64,000 nucleotides of DNA from Bacillota bacterium. Its GTDB lineage: Bacteria > Bacillota > Clostridia > Christensenellales > UMGS416. The stretch lies in NCBI GenBank assembly GCA_023435705.1, contig JAEYRH010000014.1, positions 1 to 64,000 on the forward strand, written 5' to 3'. The notes beneath the pieces were generated by a model, which worked only from the letters and a program-made list of their open reading frames with translations, was not told the origin of the DNA and ran no database searches. Below, piece by piece: positions 33,911-42,445 of the stretch (the stretch's first letter is position 1; each line of letters begins with the position of its first letter). The translations under genes were made by a program, and so were the position numbers.

Positions 33911-34999
33911 ATGAAAAGATACCTTTCAATAATGTTAGTTGTTGTGTTGTGTTTCGGGCTTGTTGGTTGTGGCATGTCTGACAACATTCCGAGCAACACC
34001 GCAAACACTGGCGCTCAAAATGCGGCAAAGCAACACGAAAGAGACAGACAAAGTTATAAAGAAACATTACGAGTCTATAATGCAACTGAGTATATCGACA
34101 CAAGTACTATTGTGGACTTTGAAAAGGAGTATAAAATCCGTGTGGAGTATGCGGAGTTTGACAGCAATGAAGCTATGCATAAGGATATCTCAAACAATCC
34201 AAACTCTTATGATGTGTTAGTGCCATCTGATTATATGGTTGATCGTCTCATTAAGGAGGGAAAGATATTAAAGCTCGACAAAACTAAAGTTGTAAACATA
34301 TCGAATGTCGCACCAGAATATTTGTCACCTGCTTACGATCCGAACAATGAGTATACTGTGCCTTATATGGTGGGGACTGTAGGTATTCTATATAACAAGA
34401 AAAAGGTATCTGAACCTATTGATAATTGGTCAGCTTTGTTTAGTACACAATACAGAGGTAAAGTTCTATTGTGGGATTCACAGCGTGACGTTATAGGCGC
34501 AACCCTAAAAATGCTTGGGTATAGTATGAATTCCAAGGACGATAAAGAACTGTCCGAAGCACAATCAAAGTTGTTATCAATCCAGTCTTCCGTTCAATAC
34601 GGAAATGAGGAAATATGCGATAAAATGGTGGCCGGCGAGGGCGTGTTGGCTCTTGTTTATTCAGGCGAGGCAAAGCTCGCAATGGACCAAAATTCAAACC
34701 TGGCGTATTGCATTCCAAAAGAAGGCTCCAATAAATGGGTAGACGGCTTTGTTATTATGAAAAATACGAAAGTCAAAGACGCCGCAGAGAAATTCATAAA
34801 CTTCATGTGCCGTCCCAATATCGCCATTAGGAATATGACACAAATTGGCTACACTTCACCAATTAAAGGTGCGTGGGCTGAGTTTGGCAATAATAAGGTA
34901 ATGTTCCCGACAACAGAGGAACTTGCACGTTGCGAAGCATTTTTATATGATGCTGCTGCAACACAAAAATACGACAGTATGTGGAGGAAAGTTAAGTAG
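33911..34999 (+). CDS. PotD-like spermidine/putrescine-type substrate-binding lipoprotein (orphan)
   Basis: A 362-residue extracellular binding protein. The lipoprotein signal ends in LVGC (Cys at about 20), so it is membrane-tethered. The mature part has PotD features: LRVYNATEYIDTSTIVDFEKEY, YDVLVPSDYMVDRLI, PYMVGTVGILYNKKKV and WVDGFVIMKNTKVKDAAEKFINFM. No polyamine ABC permease or ATPase gene is in the window, so it either serves a distant transporter or acts with the neighbouring VWA protein. The GC content is low. A GGAGGAAATTC site precedes the ATG, and a terminator follows about 110 bp after the stop. Confidence 0.88.
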   Translation: MKRYLSIMLVVVLCFGLVGCGMSDNIPSNTANTGAQNAAKQHERDRQSYKETLRVYNATEYIDTSTIVDFEKEYKIRVEYAEFDSNEAMHKDISNNPNSYDVLVPSDYMVDRLIKEGKILKLDKTKVVNISNVAPEYLSPAYDPNNEYTVPYMVGTVGILYNKKKVSEPIDNWSALFSTQYRGKVLLWDSQRDVIGATLKMLGYSMNSKDDKELSEAQSKLLSIQSSVQYGNEEICDKMVAGEGVLALVYSGEAKLAMDQNSNLAYCIPKEGSNKWVDGFVIMKNTKVKDAAEKFINFMCRPNIAIRNMTQIGYTSPIKGAWAEFGNNKVMFPTTEELARCEAFLYDAAATQKYDSMWRKVK

Positions 35000-35112
35000 T
35001 AACACCCTCCTGTGTGATGTGAAATCTCGACACCTGGTAAACTGCCAAGCTGTATGAGAATCATTGAATAAATTCATATGCCCAGTAAATCAGCCAATAT
35101 CAACTAAAACAT

Positions 35113-35150
35113 ACAAAGAATCCCGGCCCTATCGAGCCGGGGTTCTTTGT
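35113..35150 (+). terminator. Terminator after the VWA/PotD-like pair
   Basis: ACAAAGAATCCCGGC and GCCGGGGTTCTTTGT pair over about 15 bp (one mismatch) around an eight-base loop. The flanking A and T residues make it work in both directions. Confidence 0.8.
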
Positions 35151-35249
35151 TTCAATCATTGTTCTAGATATGGTGGACCGAAACGACCCAAATACGAACT
35201 TCTTTTGCTTTAAAACAGGGGTTATGGTGATGATAGAATTTTCATAACT

Positions 35250-36707
35250 TTACAGTTGTCCAGCCTTTACGTTTTCAAGGATATATTCAAGTCGAGGTTT
35301 TACCTTTTCATCAATATCTTCGGTTGCGGTTACTTCATCATATGCGAAACCACTTAAATCAAATGGGACTTGCTTACAAACATCAGAAGTTTGAAAATAA
35401 AAGACCATGCGCCCGTTATTGATGAACTTCAAAGCATATCCGACCTCTACCATGACATTATGTCGTGCACCAGACAAATCCGCAATAAAAATGTCACACT
35501 CTCTAAGAGAATCCCACATTAAGCTCCTTATATCAAACGAGCCTGTTTCCCTAGTGCCCATATCAATTAGCTCAAGGCCAAGTGATTCTACGACCGCCTT
35601 TATCTTTGCCAATCGCCGCACTGCTTTTGTGTTTTCTTCTGGAAATTTATCATGGTCAGGATACCATCTTGCCAAAAACGCTTTACGCGGACAACCCAAG
35701 TACACCTTGTCATAGAGATTTATAACATCGACAATATGAAGCATTTCCACATCCCCGATGTGGTTCTTTTTTACCCATAATATGAAATGCCGATACTTGT
35801 CTGGATGGGCCAGTTTGTAATATGCCATGGCACCGATTACCGCAATATTAGTTGTTGTTGCGGTTATCTCTGATTCTCTCAAGGATGTTTCAATGTCAAA
35901 AAGCTGCGTCATCACAGTTTCAACAGCATTTTCTTTCTGAACAATTCCTTTATCAAGCAAATATTTAAATAAATCGACGAAAAATGTGTAAGGCGCAGAA
36001 CCAATATAAGTGTTCACCGAATGAAACAGGTGAAATTTATCTTTATTCTCATTGACAAGTAGGCGCGTTAATAGGAACTCCAAACCAAACGATAAGTCGG
36101 TTTCTAGCACATAATCCGAAAAGGTGTCTTTCCCCTCAATTATAATCCTATGATTCTCTTCCATTCTTAACGGTATCTGCTTGGAATTGATGTTATGGAA
36201 GATGGCGCGTGAATATTGACGGCTTTCTTCCTCCGTTCTGAAAATCAAAACGCAATATGGTATGTTTAGGTTTTCTTCAACTGCTTGTGCAGCACTCAGT
36301 CGATGGTTGCCATCAATACGGTTTAGCCGCACTCCAGCGTCAATAGTAAAACTCGCAACCTTTACCTTATCATCGCTGTACCCTCGTGCCGGGTGAGGCC
36401 CAACACTGACATAAAAGTCACCCAATCTTTTGGGGCTCATGCCATGCGCCGAATTAACCATATTGTAGAAAGCGTCTTGTTCCGCAGGCGTCGTCCCGGT
36501 AAGTACCAACGAAAGGATAACTTCAGGAAAAAACCGATACAATCCACGATTCAGGAATCTTGCCATTTGACCCATATGCTCAGCAATCAAATCCCGTTGA
36601 ATAGCAGGGTTCGGCTCGGATATACGGGCAAGGTCTTTTATCGGCGCAAAGCCACGCAAGCAAAGGAACCCTCCCATCGAGAAGTCCAGAAGTCCGTTCA
36701 GCTTCAT
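35250..36707 (-). CDS. DGQHR/DndB-like domain fused to a TIR-like nucleotide-processing domain
   Basis: A 485-residue protein, third in the hsdM-hsdS operon. The N-terminal part (about 1-300) contains LNRIDGNHRLSAAQ at 128-141, a variant of the DGQHR motif, followed by IFHNINSKQIPLRMEE; this layout is typical of DGQHR/DndB-type proteins linked to DNA modification systems. The C-terminal part (about 334-485) starts KVYLGCP and contains CDIFIADLSGARHNVMVEVGYAL, a TIR-like/nucleoside-deoxyribosyltransferase-like pattern in which Glu421 would be the catalytic acid. Such domains degrade NAD or bind nucleotides in several defence systems. The start follows GGGGGAATAAGGGT, 5 bp after the hsdS stop. 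The combined architecture is not one I recognise. The effector role is inferred. Confidence 0.7.
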   Translation of the reverse strand: MKLNGLLDFSMGGFLCLRGFAPIKDLARISEPNPAIQRDLIAEHMGQMARFLNRGLYRFFPEVILSLVLTGTTPAEQDAFYNMVNSAHGMSPKRLGDFYVSVGPHPARGYSDDKVKVASFTIDAGVRLNRIDGNHRLSAAQAVEENLNIPYCVLIFRTEEESRQYSRAIFHNINSKQIPLRMEENHRIIIEGKDTFSDYVLETDLSFGLEFLLTRLLVNENKDKFHLFHSVNTYIGSAPYTFFVDLFKYLLDKGIVQKENAVETVMTQLFDIETSLRESEITATTTNIAVIGAMAYYKLAHPDKYRHFILWVKKNHIGDVEMLHIVDVINLYDKVYLGCPRKAFLARWYPDHDKFPEENTKAVRRLAKIKAVVESLGLELIDMGTRETGSFDIRSLMWDSLRECDIFIADLSGARHNVMVEVGYALKFINNGRMVFYFQTSDVCKQVPFDLSGFAYDEVTATEDIDEKVKPRLEYILENVKAGQL

Positions 36708-36711
36708 ACCC

Positions 36712-38079
36712 TTATTCCCCCAACAATTCTTTCTCAAATCGGGCGCGTGCTGTTGCCCACTCCTCGGCAGCTTTATTCTTCAGCGCAAGAGCTTTATCAC
36801 GCTTTGTAAACACTTCCAGCGCAATTTTTTTCTGCGTATCTATATCTGGCAAAGGCAACGGTAGCTTTTTTAAGATAGTATCAGAAACACGCTGCTGGCC
36901 AGCAGAACCGGTGAAAACTGCCTGCGCAACAGTCAAAAATGTTCTGCTTGAGAGTAAGCACCAGATATAGGGAAGGTGTATGTTTTTTCCCTTGCTACGT
37001 AAAACGTGAAATTCGGTTGACCCAAATCCAATATCTGTGGGAAGAGTGTCAACTATGCAAGACTTTCCGTTTTGCATACAGGGTGTGATTTTTGCCCAAA
37101 GCAAATCGCCACGTTGGAATACTGTATAGCCAGTTTTCACTTCTCTATACTCTTTATCCTCATACTCCACTGTGTTATCACGATTTCCGACAGCAGTCAT
37201 GGGCACAAACGAAACAATGCTAGTATCACTTAACATAGAGCTATCAGTTTTAGGATTAACTGCTATGAACTCTTCGAGAGAACCTTTGTAAAACTTACTA
37301 TTACGCAGAGTATCCAGGACTAATTTATAGGCTGGATAGGTTGGTCGACAAAATATTTCGGACCCACTTATATCCTTACGTCTCACCGAATAGATGAGCC
37401 TACTATTCAATGCAGGCATTTGAATGCCTAAACGTTCAAAAACCGCCCCATCCAAGTCCGCCAGAAGTTCGTTGACCTCATGTAGCAAGGCGGCTCGTCG
37501 AGCATCTGCTCTTTCAAAATCCGCCACCAGCCGAGCTTGCTTATCAACAGAAGGTAAAGGGATTTCAAGTGATTTATACTCCTCTTTATTTATATTGGAT
37601 TGCACCGAAGGACGCTGTAGCTTTTGCACCCATCTAGCATATTGCGATGTCTTCGTATACCAATACACATATTGAGGTAATGCCTTTGATTCATCAATAG
37701 AAAAACGGATACAGTAACCTGCAAAAACAGCAAGTCCCAATGAACTCTTATACAGGAAAGTTCTCCCAACACTTCCAGTTCTTGCAAACAAGATATCATT
37801 TTCGTGTAGAATGTGTTTTGGCAAGTAGTCTGATGGCGCAGTAAAAATATGGTTTTCTTCTATACCATCATCTGAAAAGTCTGTTATCCGGATATATTTA
37901 GGCTGGTTTTCATCTGTACGCTCTATCGACGAAGCAGAAACACCATAATCAGGCTCTTGTTTACACAAAGAACCTAATGTCACTTTGTCTATATGCTCAT
38001 TTTCCTTTTCAATGTGAGGAATATGAAACCTCACATCAAATCGCTTAGCATTTACCTTCCCCCGCTTAACCGCAAACAC
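36712..38079 (-). CDS. hsdS: Type I restriction-modification specificity subunit
   Basis: A 455-residue DNA-recognition subunit with two target-recognition domains. Each half ends in the usual PLP-type sequence before a helical spacer: LEIPLPSVDKQARLVADFERAD near residue 170 and LPLPLPDIDTQKKIALEVF near residue 410. The first half contains VTLGSLCKQEPDYGVSAS and the second GDLLWAKITPCMQNGK, both typical HsdS loops. The start is a GTG at 38079, in frame with the preceding hsdM stop 24 bp upstream; no strong ribosome-binding site was seen, so coupling to hsdM is likely. The recognition site cannot be predicted. Confidence 0.88.
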   Translation of the reverse strand: MFAVKRGKVNAKRFDVRFHIPHIEKENEHIDKVTLGSLCKQEPDYGVSASSIERTDENQPKYIRITDFSDDGIEENHIFTAPSDYLPKHILHENDILFARTGSVGRTFLYKSSLGLAVFAGYCIRFSIDESKALPQYVYWYTKTSQYARWVQKLQRPSVQSNINKEEYKSLEIPLPSVDKQARLVADFERADARRAALLHEVNELLADLDGAVFERLGIQMPALNSRLIYSVRRKDISGSEIFCRPTYPAYKLVLDTLRNSKFYKGSLEEFIAVNPKTDSSMLSDTSIVSFVPMTAVGNRDNTVEYEDKEYREVKTGYTVFQRGDLLWAKITPCMQNGKSCIVDTLPTDIGFGSTEFHVLRSKGKNIHLPYIWCLLSSRTFLTVAQAVFTGSAGQQRVSDTILKKLPLPLPDIDTQKKIALEVFTKRDKALALKNKAAEEWATARARFEKELLGE

Positions 38080-38102
38080 ACACAGAGAGTTTGCGTCGGG
38101 GG

Positions 38103-39917
38103 TTACACAAAAAAAGGGGTTGCGTCCTCCTGGAACTTCTCAAATTGTCGCAAGACTTCTGGCAATTGGGAGCGGTCATTAGCACGCCCGGACGCATCAT
38201 ATCCAATATCTTCCGGTGAAGCCATGAAAATAGCTTCATCGTTGTTAGGCTTTTCGTCTTTGCCTCGTTTGCGAACGAACATGATCGAAGCTTTAACCCC
38301 TGCTCCAAAGTGGGCAAATGCTACTTGAGGTAAACTTACCACTGCTAACAACTGGAACTTCTCTAGTATGAAATCCCGGACATACTGTGAAGAGCTATTT
38401 GTAAGTATACCATCAGGCAAAACTATTGCTGCTTTTCCTGTGGCTGGTTTTAGGAACTCCCATATGCGCTCAATAAAGAGCACTTCAGAACTTTGGTTTT
38501 TTCGCACCTTTGCTTTACCTTTGGCATCGTACATATTACCAAGCGTATAGCTGCTTAAATAGGGCCGTTCCACAGCGCTGATTTGCGAGCCAAATGGTGG
38601 ATTTGTCAGGACAAGGTCAAACTTGTCCTTTGAAAATCCGGGATTTAAATTGTGCATCTTGTCAATGCTGTCGAGTGCATCCATGCTGATTACATTTGTA
38701 TGACCGTCATCATGAACAATCATATTCATTTTAGCAACACGAGCTATCTCGTCATTAATTTCGATGCCGAATAGATGCTTTGCTGCAAATTCATGCCAAT
38801 ACTTGTAGTAATCCTGGGAATCCTTGGCATAGTATTCTTCTGCTTTTTTACGGATGGAATCCATCGCGTACAGAAGGAATCCACCTGAACCACAAGATGT
38901 ATCCAGAATGAAATCATCATTCTTTGGTTTCAGCATTTCTATGGCAAACTCAATAATTGGACGTGGAGTAAAAAACTGTCCAAAATCTCCTTTAAAGAAG
39001 CTGTCCATAAACCGCTCAAAGGCCACGCCTTTAACATCAAGGTCTGTTTTATTTAAGTTTACGCTCTCAAGATGCGACACAACAGTGCGCAATACCCGGT
39101 CATCTACCTTAATGGATTCAGTGAATACTTCCGGGTCACGGATTTTCTGTTCATCGTAAATCTTATTGATACGCTCAGCAAGTTTTCCGGAAGGTTCATG
39201 TGTTTTGATTTGGAACTCGTATGGCTCGCCGTCCTTACGTGGTTTTTGTTCATCGCTAATCTTTACAAAAATGAGCTTGCATAACTCACCAAATGCCGTA
39301 GGAGGGGATAATCGCCCACCTCCCCATAATGTTTGATGGCATTTTCGAATGGTAGACATAAGCTCTTCTCGTGATACAGGTTGAATATCGTTATTTTTAT
39401 CACCCTTGTAGAAACGATATTCTTGTGGTTGGCCATATGATTTAGGAAGATCGGCAAGGATGTTTGACTCGCGCTCCATCACACCATATTTATCAGATAC
39501 ATCAAAAACACGGCGAGTAGTGCCTGCTACGATAACGGCATATTCAGCGCGGAGCTTTACCCATGTTGCGTTTCCGACACCCTGCTCAATGGCTTGATTG
39601 AATTCTGCATCGGAGACACCCTCTTTCTTACATTCAACAACTGCATAAGGGCGTTTACAATCGTTGTCACGGAAGACAACAATATCAGCTTTATCTGATG
39701 GAAGTCTATCTGGAACAGTTACTTCAACTTTTATCCGATTAACAGGATAATCATACCTATAAATTAACTCTGCCCAATATTCAGCTCTGACTGGTTCTTC
39801 TGGGTCATCATATCGATCTGTATAATTGTTCGACGTGACATAGGTGATTTTACGGTTACCATCTGGGCCTGTTATATGGGCATATCCAGCCTTTATTGCT
39901 TTATCTAAATAAGACAT
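38103..39917 (-). CDS. hsdM: N6-adenine DNA methyltransferase with an N-terminal HsdR-type nuclease domain
   Basis: A 604-residue protein. Residues about 40-140 match the HsdR N-terminal nuclease-type domain: KADIVVF (Asp78) followed by YAVVECKKE (Glu95, Lys97) gives the D...ExK signature of PD-(D/E)XK nucleases. Residues about 280-600 are an N6-adenine methylase: FTPRPIIEF, motif I DTSCGSGG at 339-346, and the catalytic NPPF at 439-442. No HsdR helicase gene is present in the window. Methylase with built-in nuclease plus a separate HsdS recalls type IIB enzymes of BcgI kind. It is the first gene of the operon, divergent from mrr across a 170-bp promoter region. Confidence 0.88.
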   Translation of the reverse strand: MSYLDKAIKAGYAHITGPDGNRKITYVTSNNYTDRYDDPEEPVRAEYWAELIYRYDYPVNRIKVEVTVPDRLPSDKADIVVFRDNDCKRPYAVVECKKEGVSDAEFNQAIEQGVGNATWVKLRAEYAVIVAGTTRRVFDVSDKYGVMERESNILADLPKSYGQPQEYRFYKGDKNNDIQPVSREELMSTIRKCHQTLWGGGRLSPPTAFGELCKLIFVKISDEQKPRKDGEPYEFQIKTHEPSGKLAERINKIYDEQKIRDPEVFTESIKVDDRVLRTVVSHLESVNLNKTDLDVKGVAFERFMDSFFKGDFGQFFTPRPIIEFAIEMLKPKNDDFILDTSCGSGGFLLYAMDSIRKKAEEYYAKDSQDYYKYWHEFAAKHLFGIEINDEIARVAKMNMIVHDDGHTNVISMDALDSIDKMHNLNPGFSKDKFDLVLTNPPFGSQISAVERPYLSSYTLGNMYDAKGKAKVRKNQSSEVLFIERIWEFLKPATGKAAIVLPDGILTNSSSQYVRDFILEKFQLLAVVSLPQVAFAHFGAGVKASIMFVRKRGKDEKPNNDEAIFMASPEDIGYDASGRANDRSQLPEVLRQFEKFQEDATPFFV

Positions 39918-40029
39918 CGCGTTGTGCCCTCCGATATTTTAGTTCCTAAATTAAAATTTTAACATTTTTTGTGCAGTTGAGCAAGAAATTGGCATATTGC
40001 ATAAAAATGATTGAGTAACCACCATTATG

Positions 40030-40058
40030 TTGGAAAAAATTGTAAATAGCTGTATAAT
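40030..40058 (+). promoter_or_regulatory. Promoter of mrr
   Basis: TTGGAA (40030-40035), a 17-base spacer and a consensus TATAAT (40053-40058) precede the mrr start by about 30 bp. The region is shared with the divergent hsdM gene. Confidence 0.65.
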
Positions 40059-40086
40059 GATGTAAGAATTACCAGGAAGTGATATT

Positions 40087-41007
40087 ATGCCAAATCCTAA
40101 GTATTATGAATACATGAAACCATTATTAGTTTTGTGCGGCGATCAAAAAGAGCATGAGTTGCAGGAACTATATACTGTTTTATCAGCTCAATTCAAGCTA
40201 ACAGATGAAGACAAGGCAACTATCCTTCCGAGTGGGAAACAGCCCGTTTATCGTAATCGAATAGGATGGGCAAAGACATATCTTTCAAAGGCCGGTTTAA
40301 TTGAAAAAGTTAGCCGTGGGAATATTCGTATTACTTCTCAAGGCCTTGCTGTTCTTAAAGAAAATCCGCCATCCATCAAGCGTGATTATCTAGAGCGTTT
40401 CGAGAGCTTCAGAGTATTCAAGCAGAAGAATAATTCAAATACTCTAGCATCAGCGCAGCAGGAAACAGATCAAGAAAATTCGCCTCAAGATATTCTAGAT
40501 GCATCTTATAAACAAATTATCAATACATTGAAAGATGATCTTCTACAGGAGATTGCCAGCCAATCCCCAGCCTTTTTTGAGAATCTAGTGGTCGATCTTC
40601 TGTTGGCTATGGGGTATGGCGGTTCCATTACAAATGCCGGTAAAGTAACGGGGAAATCAGGTGACGAAGGAATTGATGGCATTGTCAGGGAAGATAAGCT
40701 TGGTTTCGATATGATATACTTCCAGGCCAAAAAGTGGGAGATGGATAAGACCATCGGCAGGCCGGAAGTCCAGAAATTTGTCGGTGCTTTAGCAGGACAA
40801 GGAGCTTCCAAGGGGTTGTTCATTTCCACGGCAAGCTTTTCAAAGGAAGCTATAGATTATGCTTCCAAGCAACATACAACAAAAGTCGTATTGGTGGATG
40901 GCAATGAACTTGCAAATCTGATGATTGAGCATAACATCGGGGTATCAAAAGTTAGCTTATATGAAATTAAGAAGATTGATTCCGATTATTTTGATACAGG
41001 GTACTAA
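40087..41007 (+). CDS. mrr: Mrr-type restriction endonuclease
   Basis: A 306-residue type IV-like endonuclease that in E. coli cuts modified DNA. The N-terminal Mrr_N winged-helix part (about 1-100: YRNRIGWAKTYLSKAGLIEKVSRGNIRITSQG) is followed by a linker and the catalytic domain. The catalytic residues are in GDEGIDGIV (Asp197) and YFQAKKW (Gln213, Lys215), the usual Mrr D...QxK variant of PD-(D/E)XK. A TTGGAA/TATAAT promoter and AGGAAGTG site precede it. It lies next to a methylase operon, so the host's own methylation must be a type not attacked by this Mrr, or Mrr is controlled by it. Confidence 0.93.
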   Translation: MPNPKYYEYMKPLLVLCGDQKEHELQELYTVLSAQFKLTDEDKATILPSGKQPVYRNRIGWAKTYLSKAGLIEKVSRGNIRITSQGLAVLKENPPSIKRDYLERFESFRVFKQKNNSNTLASAQQETDQENSPQDILDASYKQIINTLKDDLLQEIASQSPAFFENLVVDLLLAMGYGGSITNAGKVTGKSGDEGIDGIVREDKLGFDMIYFQAKKWEMDKTIGRPEVQKFVGALAGQGASKGLFISTASFSKEAIDYASKQHTTKVVLVDGNELANLMIEHNIGVSKVSLYEIKKIDSDYFDTGY

Positions 41008-41036
41008 TATTTCGGTTGTGAATGAGGTGTGAAGTC

Positions 41037-42206
41037 ATGACGAATCTTTCTTCATTTCAGGAGCGAGTTGCCGTAGCAATGTTAAAAACAATCGCGGCAA
41101 AGAAATATAGAATTACTTATGACGATTTGGGTGCTCAGGTAGAAACCAAAATGCTACCATCAAATTTTGGTCAGCATTTAGGTAAGGTTACCGAGCTTTG
41201 CAATGATTTAGGCTTGCCCTTTATTTCTGGTTTGGTTGTTGGTAAGTATTCAGACCGGCCCAGCAAGGGGTATTATCCGCTTTGCAGAGCGCTTCGAAGT
41301 GACTATAAGAGTAAATCTGATGAAGAAATTTATCAATCAGAAATTTCAAGAATAAAGGCGTGTACGCAGTGGTATGAACTTGCCGAATATTTAAAACAAC
41401 ATATAGATGGCTTAAATAGGTCGATTCCAGAAATTCGTATCCTTCCCATGAGTAAAAGTCTTGAATTTGATAACCGGTCAATTGAGCAGGTGCAAATGGA
41501 GTATTTCCAGTATACACTGCCCAACCGCGCGAACTGCAAATATTATTGTCGTGAAGTATCCATCAAAAGCATATCAGGTTCTTTGATTCTGTTCCAGTAT
41601 GACGGAGCGATCATAGCCTCAGCAGTTTTTGATCATATTGAAGAGTATCAGCAACCAATTGAAGGTGTCTATCATGGCGCAATTTGTTTCAAGCGTGATT
41701 CAATCCGCATATTCCAGCCAATATTCTATGAAGAATTGCATCGTATTGATTCCACTGTCATCCGATTCAGTCAGACGAAGCAGCGTTTGAATCCTGAGAG
41801 CATGCCCCAAATTCTGGATTTGATTGCTCAGAAGTCGGTTCCACTCATTCCCGATGAAGTGCCATTGGATGATCAGCATGGGTTGAAGGAAGGTGCTGCT
41901 AGGCAAATTCTGGTTAATGCTTATGAGCGCAATCCTATAGCGCGGCGTCAATGCATCGAGCATTATGGTTCTTCGTGTATTGTGTGCGGTTTCAATTTTG
42001 GGAAAGTTTATGGTCCGGAATATGAGGGTAAGATTCATGTCCATCATTTAAAGCAACTATCTGAGATAAAGGAAGAATATGAGGTTGATCCTATTGAGGA
42101 TTTAAGGCCGGTGTGTCCGAATTGTCATATGGTGATTCATCAGAAATATCCACCTGCTACAATAACTAGTATTAAATGTACTTTAAGACCGGAAAGTGTA
42201 TGCTGA
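41037..42206 (+). CDS. HNH endonuclease with long N-terminal region
   Basis: A 389-residue protein. Residues about 305-375 form an HNH nuclease: CIVCGFNFGKVYG, then HVHHLKQLSEI with the catalytic His and a second His, then PVCPNCHMVIHQKYP. The CxxC pairs bind structural zinc. The N-terminal 300 residues look like a target-sensing region: a helical part (AVAMLKTIAAKKYRITYDDLGAQV, HLGKVTELCNDLGLPFISGLVVGK) and a beta-rich part. The start MTNLSSFQERV follows GAGGTG. It is 30 bp after mrr in the same orientation, so it is probably cotranscribed as part of the restriction cluster. Confidence 0.85.
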   Translation: MTNLSSFQERVAVAMLKTIAAKKYRITYDDLGAQVETKMLPSNFGQHLGKVTELCNDLGLPFISGLVVGKYSDRPSKGYYPLCRALRSDYKSKSDEEIYQSEISRIKACTQWYELAEYLKQHIDGLNRSIPEIRILPMSKSLEFDNRSIEQVQMEYFQYTLPNRANCKYYCREVSIKSISGSLILFQYDGAIIASAVFDHIEEYQQPIEGVYHGAICFKRDSIRIFQPIFYEELHRIDSTVIRFSQTKQRLNPESMPQILDLIAQKSVPLIPDEVPLDDQHGLKEGAARQILVNAYERNPIARRQCIEHYGSSCIVCGFNFGKVYGPEYEGKIHVHHLKQLSEIKEEYEVDPIEDLRPVCPNCHMVIHQKYPPATITSIKCTLRPESVC

Positions 42207-42445
42207 CTAATATTATGATTCTTCCGTATATAAACCCTATGAGAGAATACGAATTTACTAATTCCATGTGATTTCTATGTTAATCCAAAGGCTTTTGTTT
42301 CTTTTGGGCCGGGGGTCATATGAAACTCATGCCCGGGTCTATAAAGCAACACTACCGCTCCTCATGCGCCTTGTATAACGTTGTAAGTGGGGGGGTATAG
42401 CCTTTTATCTATTGCTTTTATTATTAATCCAATTGTTGTTTTGTA

